Assembly (NCBI GenBank): GCA_944548615.1
Contig: OX155955.1
Span: 9,773,631-9,837,630 of the forward strand
Direction of reading: 5' to 3'
Length of the DNA: 64,000 nucleotides
Origin: Micropterix aruncella
Taxonomy: Eukaryota > Arthropoda > Insecta > Lepidoptera > Micropterigidae
Shown here piece after piece: positions 43,843 through 57,017 of the stretch. How positions within the stretch are numbered: the stretch's first letter is position 1; each line of letters opens with the position of its first letter. A program made the translations under genes and the position numbers. The notes below the pieces were generated by a model, which did no database searches, was not told the origin of the DNA, and saw nothing but the letters and a program-made list of their open reading frames with translations.

Positions 43843-46800
43843 CCATATTGAGGAGTGCTTCTAAACATTAATGAGAAGCTCGCCACTACATCTAACAGAG
43901 GCAGCCAAAGAATGAAGCAATTAAAAGGAACACTCTAAATTTCTGCAAAAATCGTTCCCGTATGATGTGACACAAATCCCATGAGAGAGTGCTAGAGACT
44001 TAGGGTTCTACCTTCCCTCCATTAAACTAGGAATAGCCCAACCACAGAGTCCATATAAGCAAGGACGACAGAGTCAGGAATGAATGCATCCTACAATAGA
44101 CATGGATGAAATTTTAAAATATTTTTGCCACAATATCTATTTGGGAGCCTAACTTCATTTGAGTCGTTCCTCTTCATATGTGTATTATAGTATAAAACAC
44201 TTGCTCAAAATGGGCAGGTCGTTGCATAAATTAAAAATAGTTTACATTTATCATATAGTAAATTAAAAATATTTTGCTACTAGTAATAGAGTCTTATAGA
44301 ATGAGATATTATATTATCAGATGTGATAATGAGATATTATATATCATCTTGTTTTGAACCAGTCCATATCTCTTTTCGACCTCATTTGCAATATTTCAGA
44401 TGCAAACTTACTATCATTCATAACCCTAAATATCTTGAAATGGTTTCTAGGTCAGCTGTTGTTGTTTTAAAGTTCAAGCAGTTTCCATAGGCCATTAATG
44501 AGGCTCGCTGTTTCTTGTGTGCACCTTCAGTACAATCGATTCAAGAGTCGGCCAATGAATGGCTGCTATTAAGTATATTTTACATAAACACCTCTTCCCA
44601 GTCTTGAGGAATAGGTACTTAAGTCTTATTCAAACCGGCTTGTGTGAGTGTTAGCCACTGCAAATACAGATGGTAAGGATTGGATTGATAATAAAATGGA
44701 AATACAGATGATTGCAATTAAACTGGTCTGTAAATATTATTTATTCCTACGTCTTGAAGGCAGGAAGGTTTACATGCTTTTCAATACCTTACAGCCTGCA
44801 AAGTGGAACTGCATGGTGGTGTCAATTTGCTGTAGCTAGTGAGCTGATGCATGGAATAAATTTGAACAGTTTTATCTTGTAAGTAAGTCGACGACCTACA
44901 GTAACAATTTTCTTAAGTATATTGGTTTCGTTGATCATATTATCCATGGTTATCACCTCTTCTACATGATATATTCTGAGAAAAATGCTGGGAACCCGGC
45001 CCATGAAACTCAACATGCCTATTACTAAAACATTGAAAAAAGACACAGATTGCAGAGCGATATTTTATCATTCATCTCATTAAATCTCAGATATTCATCA
45101 ACTGTTGCGAACTGCATACAAAAAAAGTAGTAAAAGTTAACGTGATAAAGAGAAGAGGTAAAAAGAAAGTTTTGAAAAACAGTCACAGTTATAACGGCGA
45201 TATCCAACGAGAGAGAAATATGGAGAAGAAGAAAATATATAAGTATAAAAATTATCAATTCTCTCTGTCTACGTCTCATAAAAATGTTATGATCGTTACA
45301 GTATTCAAGAGCATCGCCTATCTACGGAATATCGAATAAATATCGCTTAAGTTGGTAGTCGTTACAGGATATATGATACACACAGGTACATACTGTACGT
45401 GGGTTGGCATGGAATGCATTGGATCGAATGGTCTGTCGTATCGAAATCGTCGTTCATATGACGACTGTGCCTATGACGCGACGTCTAGACACTACTGCCC
45501 ACACTTACGTAGCTACGTACCACTACTATTACATTGATAATGTCACAGTACATAGTGTCGGTCAAATCGGTCAGTTACGAGTAGTTAAACTACCTATCTA
45601 AAGTTCTGAGCTATCTAATAATAAACGCATACTCCAACATGACCATAAAAGAGAGTAATTAAATGAAATGAAGTTAAGTACTATTAAAATGAAGAAAAAA
45701 CAACGTATATACTTTGCGTACACACACTGATAGTCAAAAGAAAATATTATTACATTACTTCTCTGAAGAGAACCGCCAACGGAAAACAGAAGCCACTTTA
45801 TTGGGACTATTATAGTCATGATAAGTTTATTCCCTTTTGAAATGTTTTCTTCAATAGAGTTAAATAGATAACAGCGGAAATTTGTTGTAGAGTCGAAGAT
45901 TACATACAATATAAAGAATAGGTTGAGAAAGGCACAGGAAATAGGTAAGGTAACCAATAAAATTCTTTAGTTTAGTGGAATACGTAGCGAGCGAATCTGA
46001 AAAGTAAGATTTATTAAAACCAGGCTTTTTAATCATTCAAATGGTCGTTAATCTTATAGTATGTTTTTATTACAAAAAAAATAAGTCTTTAATACAATTC
46101 CTATATTAAATTTTCTGGAGGAATTCTAATGTAGACATATATGCATTGTCCCATAAAAGAAGTTCCCTCTTTTTTTAATTTGTAACTTGGAAACGAAAAG
46201 CTTAATTATACCTCCGGTATTTATCTTACAGGGGTCACTGACTTTATTGAACATCTTTAGATTTATAAGGCCATATAGTATTTTTTTTAAATAAACTGAT
46301 TACTTAGTGAGGATATTAATTTGATGAGATTTTCCCGCATTGTCTAAGTTTCTTGGTAAAATGTAATGATGTTGCCGTTGTAAGTGGCTTTTATGATTTT
46401 TGTAGGATTTGTTTTTTTTATTAGCTGAAAGACTCTCGGAATGAATCATTCATTTAATGTTTTTTAGAGTTTATTTATTTATTTATTATTTATTTAATTT
46501 AACAATTCATTTACAAGTGCACAAGTATCACTAATAATCATATCAATAAAAAAAATATATATAATTAAAATTTAAATTAAAATTAAACACGGCCGATATG
46601 AGCATTAGTTTGAGTCTGGGTTTGCAGCTTTAGTTTGGTTTGTGGAGTTATCTCTCCTTTCTCTAATGATTATTTTTATATATTAAGAAAAAATCTCCTT
46701 CAATATCTCGAGATGCGTCTTGTTTCCATTCCATCTGACTAGAATTACTGGTTCAAAGTCGTACACCAAATTCAAAATTCATAAATTATAGGTATTAAAA

Positions 46801-47159
46801 ATTTTCATTGTCTAGGTAGGTAGGTGGTACATAAAATCTGATCGTGATAACAAAGACAAGCACTCACTCGATTCTCACTTCATTCTTAACATGTCGCACA
46901 TGAATATGATAGCATCTCGGGAATTCCTACGCAACTTGGTAATAGGGTGACCTCTTTCCATGGAGACGAGTAGGACGGATGTCGCTGGCCTTCGCCGCCA
47001 CTGGGAGATAATGATCGGCCCACAATATGATGCCCATACGCTTGTGGACGTGCACTGGCTCTGGGCACCCTACCACAGATTCATCGGAGCGTTGTGTCAT
47101 ATCGTAACCGACGTGACACACCGATTGATGCACTCGATCCGGACTTTTGCAATAGGGTG
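43843..47159. other. Long intergenic stretch, no gene recognised
   Basis: Mostly AT-rich. 44350-44560 on the minus strand may be a worn LINE (phrases like LMAYGNCLNFK), not callable. 45350-45590 and 46890-47160 are GC-richer with short ORFs on both strands and no known motif. 46470-46620 ends with CCGATATGAGCATTAG, shared with 40786. (TTTA)n lies at 46473-46492. Confidence 0.4.
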
Positions 47160-47680
47160 ATATAAAAACGTTCATATACTTGGTTTCCTCTATCGTGTAC
47201 TCTCCCAATCAATACCATCCTATCTCCAGGAGCTTTTTGAGCCAAAGTACCCACGGTCTTGTACTTCGGTCAGCCTCTGACAATTTACTAAAAACTCCGT
47301 GTCATGATATTGATTTCTATTCCTACTCTTTCTGTGTCCATGGCGCATGACTCTGGAACGATCTCCCGGCAAATATACGAAACTCGCTTTCTTTACCATC
47401 ATTTAGGACGCACCTCAAAGATTACTACCTTTCTAAGAAGTAACGAGTTCTTCCCTTTCTCTCCTCTTCCTCTCCCAATTTCCTCTACTCGGGCATTCTT
47501 AGTTTTAAATACCTTTACTGGTCTGAATTTTATGCAGACGAACGTAATAATCTTTATTTCCATGTACCACTGTCATTTGGTTAGTTGTAAGACATTGCCA
47601 TGTGGCAATAAGCTCGCCTTTTTGTATCCTAATTAAGTGCAAATAAATAGTATATTATTATTATTATTATTATTAAAGAG
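47160..47680 (+). pseudogene. LINE 3' end with ORF2 C-terminus
   Basis: At about 47347 the frame reads LWNDLPANIRNSLSLPSFRT then HLKDYYLSKK and a stop, the classic 'LWN.LP..I....SL..FK.HL' ending of LINE ORF2. The longer overlapping 110-codon ORF in another frame is a shadow. The 3' region carries GGTTAGTTGTAAGACATTGC...AAGCTCGCC and ends in (ATT)n at 47650-47675. This tail resembles that of the tRNA-SINE at 36877. Confidence 0.75.
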
Positions 47681-50600
47681 AAACTTATATGATGTGAAGA
47701 AACTGAAAATAGATGTGCAAATTCTACCAAACGGGCAATGAGTACGATGAACCGCTGTCACCTCATATTAGACAGTTTCGTAAATTTTAATATAATAATA
47801 ATTTCATCCAATGGATATTCCGCATTTCAAACCCACGAGTTTTAAAAAAATATATTCTGCTTTAAATAAATATAATTAAACATTCTATTTACAAACCATC
47901 AATCATACTCACAATGCAAACATATAAAAATAATGATCCTGAAACGACAACATGGATTTAATTATTTTACCAATATATAGGCAATTTTAATACAGGTTGA
48001 GTTTTATATTAGTGACATCCTTAAAGTGGGTGAATCAGTACGACGAGGTTAGTAACTATTAATATTTTTTTGGGAGAAACCAAAAAAATATTTTTTTCGT
48101 TCGAAAAAAGCGTGATTTGTTTCGACGTGATTTGTTCGTTCGAAAAACTGACAAATCACGGATCGCTTCGCGCGCGATTGAAATGTTCGAAGCGTGCGCA
48201 TGAAATGCACAGTTTGCGCGCGCAAGGCGTCCAGACTATGAGAATTTCTTACAAAGTGTGTTGTTACATTGCATGATATATTGCGTTAATGTGGACGGCA
48301 AATTCTTTCATTTCATGTTACATTTCATGTTACCTTTCGTCAGTCTGTCCGCAGCATTATTTGGCTAGAGAAACATGTACCTAACGTCGCTTCCAGTATA
48401 TGAAATGTATCTTTACCTAGGATGAATTTTGAGCGCCTTATAAATATATTGAAATTTGGAGATTAAAAGAAAATTATTTAAATGATGTCACCTATGTATT
48501 TAAGTCGACGATTTCAATGAAGCCTTCACGCCTCGTTAACGAGAGGGTTACGAGTCTCAGCTGTAGCTGAGACCGTTTTTATATGCATAGGATATACCAT
48601 TAATATTATGAAAAATCCAGCATATTTCTCACAAACAATGCCACTTCCAGCATATCAGCTACTGGGACTACTTTTAATCTTTTTAAATATATTTTTTAAT
48701 ATTTTTCAAATAAGCCAGTTGGTAGGAATCCCTACTCTTTCTTGGTATAGTCAAATTGAATTATGTGGTATTATACCTTATGTGGTATAATTATATTTTT
48801 TTTAAAATATGTAATTGTAATTGTAAAACAATTACTGTTTAAATTTATAATAAAGATTTAAAATCTTTTTAAAATAATTGGAGCTGCTAAAATACTGCAG
48901 ATAATCAAAATATAAAAACGTCCTTGCATGAAGATTACATCAATAACAGTGTCGCAATAGAAATTAATTAACAGTGTCGCAATAGAAGAAAACATTGTAA
49001 TATAAATAATTATCGAAGAATAAGAAAATCAATACTCTCTAAGCCCTTACAGAATAAGGTCTCATTAATTTATTAATAATATCAATAATGTTCATTGTTA
49101 ATATTAAGCAATTCAATACAATAATATCCAGTGTGGACATCATTCCCAGTAGATCGGTGAAACTATCAAAATATGTATTTGTCGGTAATAAAGCCTTATT
49201 CACTTCTACCTAGCCAGGTGGAAGTGACTTGCGTTTCCTGAACGACTGTTCGAATACCACTTTTTGGAGAATGACAACGCGGTCCAAGTCGGCAGCTCTA
49301 CTACAGATTTCCACACCATGTACAAATAAAGCTACATCCGCAAATAACATTTACGAAGAGAGGTAGATTTTACGGCGGGAAAGTTGCGCGCACCTGCTAA
49401 TCGTATGGACGTACCGCTTACGACCCACCCACACACACATACATACACGCACACACACACACATACACACCCACACATACACGCTCTCCATCACACAAAC
49501 ACACACCAACACACATACACTCGCACATAGCGATTTTAACTGTTAGTTTTAAATTCTTTTTGGTTTTCTTTGTATTGTATTGTTTAGCATATTTTGTAAT
49601 CCTTATATAGCAAATAATTTAAAACATCATTCGCTTTATTACCTACTGTTATATAGTATGCTTATACGTTATTTTTCTATGCTGTATGTTTTTAACAAAA
49701 AAATAAATAATAAAAAAAACATGTTTTTGTTGCTGTATTTTATTTATAACATTGGCTGTGAATGTTATATTGACAACTCATATACTGAGAAAAGGTCGAC
49801 TATTATTAAAGAAGTTGTTATCTATTATTTTTTTTCTCTAAAATTTGATTTTATTTTAAGTACTTCATATTGGCATTACAAAAAGCTGAGGATATTCTTT
49901 GAAATTGGTGTCTACAGCTCGAATTGTTGTATAGATTTCATTAATATACACCATTTAGAAAGAAATAATATTTTTTGTTAATTATAATCCTAATAAAATT
50001 CAAAACTGTCCCATGATCACAAAACACTGGATTATAAAAATACTCAAAAAGATAATAATAGGTATATGTATTGTACATAATATGCATACATAGGTACAAA
50101 GCCATATGATTAAAATCAGAAACCATACGACCCATCTTGTGTATAAATAATAACCACCTCTTTACTAATCTGTGACTACACACTGTCGTAAGTGTGTGTG
50201 GTTGCTTACGGATTATCATCGGAAACGTTTCTTTCTTTGTCAAATGCATGGGCGAGCGAACAACTATGTGACTTTCTAATTTCCGATACGACTATAATAT
50301 GTTGGTTAGGTCTGACTGGACTGATTTAAGTATGTATATCCAAGCATTCGATGCGGTCCAGATATTGTATTAGCTGATCTACGGCAGCGACGCTACAGCT
50401 GTTTTGATGGACCTGTGTTAAAATATTTAAGTTTAATTGTTTTTTTTTAATTTTCTTAATAGTTCACCGCCATTGGGTAGTGACAAGATATTTTTATCTA
50501 TTTTTATAAGCAAACATTTTTATTTAAATTGGTCGATAAACTGCAAATATTACTATTGTTTTTGTTTTATTTTAAATTTCTAATAATAACTTCTATATCA

Positions 50601-50965
50601 TTATATTTGGTGTCTTTTTTGTTAATTTTTTTATATAAACCTAACCTCTATCTGTACCTCGATTTCTTGCACAAATTTTGTTTTATGAAAACCATTAATG
50701 ACAAAAGGATTAGCTATTTGCCGATCAGTCGATCGCTCGAAAACTAAAATAATATTTAATTCGTTTATGTCGTTATGACCTGTAACTGGTCAAAAATAGA
50801 TTTGCTCGTCTGTAAGTTGAGATGCTATTTATCATCATATCATATGTAGATGTAGATAATTAGTCTAAGTCCATATCGGCAGCAGATTTTCAGTGTAAGT
50901 TCAGCAGATAACAGTTGGTTATAATAGTTTTTCCATTTAACTTTCACGAACTATTTGACATCTCT
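47681..50965. other. Long AT-rich intergenic stretch
   Basis: Includes a GC-richer block at 48100-48250 with a TGATTTGTTCG repeat and CGCGCGCG-type sequence; a 19-bp direct repeat TAACAGTGTCGCAATAGAA at 48944-48962 and 48969-48987; and a (CA)n-rich stretch at 49430-49530. The 133-codon ORF 49580-49981 is Ile/Tyr/Phe/Asn-rich and reflects base composition. Confidence 0.5.
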
Positions 50966-50977
50966 GGTGTATTAGTA

Positions 50978-51652
50978 CTGGTGGGAGCTAATGGGCCTTT
51001 GTTGGGTTGGCCACGAAGACCCATTTGTTCGGGCTCGGTCACACTCACGGGTCACCACCCATCCGGCGGCCTCCACGCATGAAGCGCGAGCCCGGTAGGA
51101 CTCTGGCCTGAGGGCTAGTTTCCCCCGGGAATCAATCTTCTGGCGCTCCTGGACGGTTTGCGCACCGTGCGGCGTGAGCCAATCAATTGTGCATTCTGAC
51201 TAACAGTCGGGGGAGTCTGGAAACAGTACTGTCTTCTATAAAGCGGGGGTAGTTGTTGCCCTTACGGCGACTGCTCTTGAAACGACCATCGGCTACCCGA
51301 TTCCAGGTGAACAGCCGGGCAAAGGATGCCGTGGTCGATAGATTTGGTTTACACCGTTTCACTGTTTCGCAAGGGAGAAGACCACGCAAGCGACCTCCAA
51401 CTCGTAACCAGTCGAGAGACTGGAGTAATCTGGTCGCAACTGGAAGTAAGGGCGTGAGTGTAAGCCCGCTGGGTAACATACCTGGATATCTCGCGGATAA
51501 GGCGATGGCCTCTTACGGGCATGTGGCGGAGCTTCACGTTGGACTGTTTTGTCCTAAGTTTTCTGCGCTCCCCTTCGGGAGACAGAACCATCAAATTTCG
51601 TTAACACTTCCTGAGGTGACGGGTTCGCCTGTTGTAGTCGATAGCTCTAGTT
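50978..51652 (+). mobile_element. GC-rich repeat family, A-type, full-length with 12-bp target duplication
   Basis: Flanked by GGTGTATTAGTA on both sides (50966-50977 and 51653-51664), identical. Starts CTGGTGGGAGCTAATGGGCC and ends GTCGATAGCTCTAGTT, so the family ends can be placed. ORFs on both strands (51183-51479, 51253-51684) are by-products. Confidence 0.85.
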
Positions 51653-51664
51653 GGTGTATTAGTA

Positions 51665-53213
51665 GATGGGTCATGAAGTTGTGAATAAGCATTGGATCAG
51701 ATGGGATCAGAACTATAACACAGTATGCCAGACAGTAGCTTATCTTAGAACAAAATTGAAATCGAGGCGAATACGTCACGAGTCGTAAGGGCTCGGATAT
51801 GGCCGCCAGATGTCGGCTACTTGGCCCCAAATATTTGAAAACGTCGCCAGCCTTTACCTGCGCGTAATGCTAAACAAAGACGTTCGTCGGGACACCCCTC
51901 TGCTCACATTCCTCGCACCCTCTTCCCGCAATGCCCTGTAGCTCGAGAGTAAAGCTACTGTTTAGTATACTGTGACTATAATGCGATCTCTAAAATTTTA
52001 TTCCGAGACAGAAGCGCAGCGAATGGAATACTGATTTTATTCCATCCCTGTTAGGTTATGTAGAATTTGTCAAAAAAATATGTAAAGGTACAGAAACTTT
52101 TATACTTACCAACAAAGATTTTATCATCAAGAAAAGTATGGGGTATGAGAAATTCAACAAAATCACACCCAGGAGAATCTTAAGGTGTATAAGAAGCCCT
52201 GAGTTAGATTGGTTGAATAAAAACTAGACATTTATCAGAGAAGGACAAACTAAACACTCAGAACTAATAAGCCCTTCATTATCATCTACCATCTACTATT
52301 CTACTTTGATCAAACGAAGGTATAAAGTTTTCAAGAACTTGTTTTTAATCTGTGGCTTTATAAACTTATGGTATCCGAGATGGAAGCAGTTCAAAATCCA
52401 GCATCCTCCTAAAATAAAGGTCTGATCAAAAGTAGTCGAGGGGACTAGATGTATACCCACAGGCCCTAGGATTGCGAAAATTTCATCGCACAGCAATTGA
52501 TCTATTCCTGAAGATGTCTATATGTCCACCAAACTCCAGGGTTTCCAATTTTACTTTTCATTGTCGCTCTCCCACATCGTTGATCGTAAATATTATACAA
52601 TCATTCGACAGCCCATAATATCCTAATATAAGGACCACTCGCTCTATACCTGAGATACCCAAAATACCCATTCTTATTTTCTGAGGAAGCTGAAAGGATG
52701 ACAAAAAAACTTTTAATAATAAAATGGCTGTATGTTTTGTTATGCCTGGATGCGGCGGATTGTTTTGATCTTGGACCTTCTAACCAAAGATATCGCCCAT
52801 CTCACTTTACCACGTGGCTTTCAAACTTTCGCATAATAGGCAATGGAGAATTCCATTGCTTTTACCGTTCAGTTTTGAATAACCCTTGTATCGCATGCGC
52901 TTTGTAGTTTTTTTATGTAGTTTTTTTTACCCTAGAACATAACATCTATAGAAACTACATATTTAGAAGTTCATCGGTCGACGAGGGTCCAAGAAATATA
53001 ATGCTGTTGTACTGTTTTTAACTGTAATACTTTTGCTTCTCCCTTAGATTTTAAATCATTATATATGCAGCTGAAACTTGTGAAATTAAAGTACCTTGGG
53101 TAATCCATTTTAGTAAATACTATAATACAAATACATTTTCAAGCAGCAATCAGCTTTAATGTTTGAAAAGTAAGAATATATATTTTCACAGATTCTTCTA
53201 ATATTTCACTCTT
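51665..53213. other. Intergenic, no gene recognised
   Basis: 51700-51960 is balanced in composition, with no known motif. 52040-52620 is AT-rich with a faint LINE-like phrase on the plus strand (TPRRILRCIRSPELDWL). See the separate entry for 52698. Confidence 0.4.
52698..52907 (+). CDS. Possible short secreted protein (weak)
   Basis: A 69-codon ORF starting MTKKLLIIKWLYVLLCLDAA-DC, which has the form of a signal peptide (lysines, hydrophobic core, small residues), then FDLGPSNQRYRPSHF and two more Cys pairs near the end (FHCFYR, PCIACAL). A in position -3 is favourable for initiation. No family is recognised, no promoter or splice site is visible, and the AT-rich bases favour hydrophobic codons, so chance is likely. 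Confidence 0.2.
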   Translation: MTKKLLIIKWLYVLLCLDAADCFDLGPSNQRYRPSHFTTWLSNFRIIGNGEFHCFYRSVLNNPCIACAL

Positions 53214-53216
53214 TAA

Positions 53217-54448
53217 AGCTGGGCATTGACGGTCAGTTTTTCGCGTCAGTCTAGACGTAAAACTGTGGCGTCACTCCAAATGGTTTTATGCCAACTAGAT
53301 TTGCCCATTGACTGGCGTCACTCCGGCTCTTCAGTTTTCGACCGGCTTGGCCGCATGAAGGACGTGTCTCTTTGCGGACATCCACGAATAAAAATGGATT
53401 CCGATTCCGAAAAAGAAACGTTCCTTGTTACTACGGCTACTCTTTGTTTTATTTTATTTTATAGCAAACTTACAGATAGTAAATATATAATACTAGTATT
53501 TTAAATACATATACAGACCAAACAAATTTACTATCTTGCATTACAAATTAACAGAAATAACATGAACACGTTGATAGTAGAAAAAAATATAATAAAGCTA
53601 ATAATAATATAAGGGTAGGAAAATTAATAATTAAATACGTTGTTAATAAGGTTATTTGGATAGAGCAAAATAGAAGTATGAGTAATTGGATAGTAATATT
53701 TATTATACATAATATGATATAATACAATAGTCTGTTATAATATAGTAATCATATAATACAGTACTTACGGATGGCAGTTAGTGAAATCTTAAGAAGTAGG
53801 AGATAGGCTAGGTATAATCGAGTCATTTATTAAATTAATGGAATCATAAAATATATCTAATCCTTTACACGATGTATCAAAAAACGCGACACATTGTTAA
53901 ACAAGATACTAATATGAGACAAGCTATAAACCCTCATGAGAGATTCACTGCCACTCTTCGTTTCTTAGCATCGGGAATGAAATCTGACTTCTATAATATC
54001 TAATTCAATTTTATAAATAATATCTAAATAAAATTGGAATATTTTATCTAAATAAAATCTTCTACAGCTTTTTGTCGATACTGTTTATTTTTAAAATTTT
54101 TGTCGGTTATTTTCCATAAACATTCTGAATTTCTATATTTTTCGATGAAATCTATCATTATGACAAGTCCGACACCGCCATGATGACGACGACGACACCG
54201 CCATGACAAAAACAAAAACAGCACGCGCTGTCACCGCGGTCCGCGAGCGTGGAACTGACGCGTTGGATTGCAGATTGCGCACTCACGGTCAGTTTGGCGC
54301 GACGCGCCAGTTGGATTATGGTAGCCACGGAAAATATTCGTGGCGCGTCGTCAGTTAAAACTCTGGAGTGACGATTCGACATTCACGATCAAATTTTGGA
54401 TGCACGCCAGTTCAACTGACGCGAAAAACTGACCGTCAATGCCCAGCT
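53217..54448. mobile_element. PIF/Harbinger-like non-autonomous element
   Basis: The ends are perfect inverted repeats over 34 bases: AGCTGGGCATTGACGGTCAG continuing TTTTTCGCGTCAGT, and the exact complement at 54415-54448. Both sides are flanked by TAA (53214-53216 and 54449-54451), the 3-bp TWA duplication typical of PIF/Harbinger. Just inside, GGCGTCACTCC (left) and GGAGTGACG (right) extend the symmetry. The interior is AT-rich without a transposase. 54150-54240 has (GACGAC/CACCGCCATGA) repeats. Confidence 0.8.
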
Positions 54449-54479
54449 TAATAGCGTTTAATGACTCTGAATTCGAAAT

Positions 54480-54660
54480 TCGAAAATATGTAAATGTGAT
54501 ATAAAATCGAAGACTATCGCGGTTTTTTAACAATATTAATAGTATTATAGAAATTTGTAGCACCCGACGTTTCGGTGACGTTGCAGCCGCCGAGGTCCAA
54601 ATTTACAAATTTCACGCAGTAAATTCGTTTCTATCCTATTTATTATGTAAATGTGGCAAT
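54480..54660 (+). repeat. Interspersed repeat 'CGACGTTTCGG', copy 2
   Basis: ATCGAAGACTATCGCGGTTT, then GTAGCACCCGACGTTTCGGT, then CGCAGTAAATTCGTTTCTAT. The first and third blocks also occur at 63685 and 63840 in copy 3. Confidence 0.65.
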
Positions 54661-56100
54661 ATGATTAAATTTTTATTTTTGGTATTAGTTTTTATTTTAC
54701 ATGATTTAATCTATACGGAGTGTTTAAGACCTGAAGTTCATACGAAACCTGTTTCATATTCTTCCATCAAACTGAATACGAGAAGGAAAAATACATTCAT
54801 TATTGAAACTTGTTTTCTTTTTTGATATTGATATTATGAAATTTATTTAGCATGACATTATTCTATACAAATAACTGAATTTAAAAAAATAAACAACTTT
54901 TTTTTATTTTTGTTTTGGATACAGAGAAAAAAATGCTTGTTCAAATATTTTTTTCTTTTAACTCGTTCGGTTTGATGTACAGAATCACCCCTTTAAATAA
55001 ATTAAATACTTAGCTACGCATCAATCCATAAAGGAAATATGCGATAGTTGCAAAAAAATGTTGCATTAGTTTAGTGATATTGAGATTTTATGGTCTCCTG
55101 AAAAATTTGCATGCGTATAAATTGCGTGAGGACGTAGATTTACTATCCCTGAGAGTTAAGCTTACCAAGGAATTATCAGTTTTCAATAGCCTCTTTGATT
55201 ATATTAAACATTGTTAGCTTACAAAAATAAATCGAACTTCAGTTCGGCGGAGTGGAGGGGGGGGGGACATTCATTAAAAGAACGCTCGCGGTACCTACTA
55301 AACTTGAATTTTCCCGTACAATGAAACGAAAATACGCCGGATTTCCGGGGGTTACATCCCAACTATCCTCCCCCCTCCCCCTGGATACGTTCCTGACACC
55401 AGTACATAATTCGCGGATTCTCGCTGATTCTCAATTTTTCTCGACTTTATTTTTGACTCAAAAAAAACGGGGGTGGGGGGGGGCGTCCCCTGTGTCCTCT
55501 CCCCTGGATACGTCCTTGGTGTCAACGAAATAAAATAAAATAAAAGTTCTTTTGTACCGTATTTAAATTGGCTAAACAGTTTGGGAACCTTTGCGTTCCT
55601 TACATGCCTAACTAGGCGTGAATATGTAGCAGGTAGCGACAACCTACGGTGGGAAAGCGAGACAGGGACACGCCTATACGTGTGAGAAGTGGCGTCAAGT
55701 CCCACGTGAAGGTGGATGCAACCAGTCATTGTTTTCCGTACATTCCAATGGTACGTTTATTGTGGAAAACATAACAGAGACAACTCCAAATGATTTTGTT
55801 AGTAATGGAATTTTATGGGTGAATTATTAAGAGCTTACGCTAAAAAGATTATTTTTGTTAATAGAAATAAAATAAAATAAATAAAAAGTTTTAATTCGTC
55901 GATTACGATAGTCTTTAAAAGTGCTCGACATATCAAACTGAATGATGATATGGTCCTCAGAAATGATTTACCTGTTCTGTAGATATAAGGTACTACTACT
56001 AGATCCAAGCTGCAACATAAAAGTCAAAATAAGGATATTCAAATTCTTGAGAGGAGTAAGACAAGACTGCACTCAAATTGGATTTTAGTTCAAAACTAAA
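54661..56100. other. Intergenic, no gene recognised
   Basis: AT-rich. 55240-55520 contains two C/G-homopolymer-rich stretches (10 G at 55257-55266; GGGGGTGGGGGGGGGCG at about 55473). CCCCTGGATACGT occurs twice (55378 and 55502). The short ORFs there show no motif. Confidence 0.5.
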
Positions 56101-56106
56101 GTGGTT

Positions 56107-56216
56107 GCGAATATACCAAAGGAGAAATGCGAATATATCAAAGGAGAAATGCGAATATACCAAAGGAGAAATGCGAATATACCAAAGGAGAAATGCGAAT
56201 ATACCAAAGGAGAAAT
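56107..56216. repeat. 22-bp minisatellite, five units
   Basis: Unit GCGAATATACCAAAGGAGAA plus AT repeated five times with a single C/T difference in unit 2. Because 22 is not a multiple of 3, all reading frames run through the same 22-residue cycle, explaining the overlapping ORFs (NIPKEKCEYTKGEM, RIYQRR). Confidence 0.95.
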
Positions 56217-56735
56217 GCTGATATTTTCAACCTTGTTATTTCGCGTTCTATCCTCCTCATCACCAGCCTACCTTTCAGAGTAATTTCAGCCATTATGCTC
56301 TCATGGCCATGAACTTTAATCGGTTTCAAATAAACTGTCAAAGATTGCACCATACAGAACCATTTATTCCTCCGACTCCTTCACCGTCTACGCTGCAAGG
56401 CTAATATATATCCTTCTAGCCGTGTTCGGCCATAGCGACTGAATTGTAGATTCTAGTGACTTCTTTAGTCTTCTCAGAGTCCACTGTTCGGAAGCAGTCA
56501 ACTGCGCAGGCTATATTATAGTGCACAGGTGGGCGCGCGACCACGGGTGCACTCTCTCTTCCTCCCTCTTCTGAACCCGATGGAACGGAGACCGTTACGA
56601 CCAGAGAAAAGTTTGGATGCAGATACAATAAAATAAATTAATTAATCGCCAACGCAGCAATGGCTGTCATTGTTAAATTGCAGAGCTATTTTTTTGGATT
56701 TAGTTCGTTTTTCCACACTGTCATTTAAGAAATTG
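56217..56735. other. Intergenic, no gene recognised
   Basis: The minus ORF 56416-56628 is without a recognised motif. In the orientation of the CLIP remnant this is where its protease domain would be expected, and none is found. Confidence 0.45.
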
Positions 56736-56739
56736 GTAG

Positions 56740-57005
56740 TTATGGCTTGTGGCGATGTTTAAAAGGTTTTTCTGGAGCTATTGTAGAGATGTCCGGTGAC
56801 TTATTGGTAGTTGTTATAGTAGGCGGTGATGTGAAAGATGCATTATTGGATTTATCCTGGTTTTCTGATGATCTCGTGTTGTTGCTCATGGAGCTGTGTT
56901 GAATACAACATACAGTCTCTTGTTCCGACATTATACAAAATTGTGATAGTTTCCCTTTTTAAATCCCCGTCAGTTTTGGACAATTTTCCGGCGGTAGACA
57001 TACTC
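56740..57005 (-). pseudogene. CLIP-domain serine protease remnant: CLIP domain and linker
   Basis: The minus frame from 57005 reads GVCLPPENCPKLTG, a stop, KGKLSQFC, then IMSEQETVCC. This is the CLIP signature G.C.....CP.L...FC......VCC with its paired cysteines. It continues into a Ser/Thr/Pro-rich linker (SFTSPPTITTTNKSPD) as found between CLIP and protease domains, ending at 56740. The in-frame TAA (about 56960) and the missing first Cys make it non-functional. CGTTTTAG just before the first codon resembles a splice acceptor. CLIP proteases act extracellularly in immune or developmental cascades; this copy cannot. Confidence 0.75.
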
Positions 57006-57017
57006 CTAAAACGCCAT

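Noticed and set aside
46927..47208. 93-codon minus ORF as a gene
   Set aside because: No known domain; it overlaps the LINE fragment start and is not supported by promoter or splice signals.
49580..49981. 133-codon ORF
   Set aside because: Composition dominated by I, Y, F, N and K codons, as expected from AT-rich DNA; no motif.
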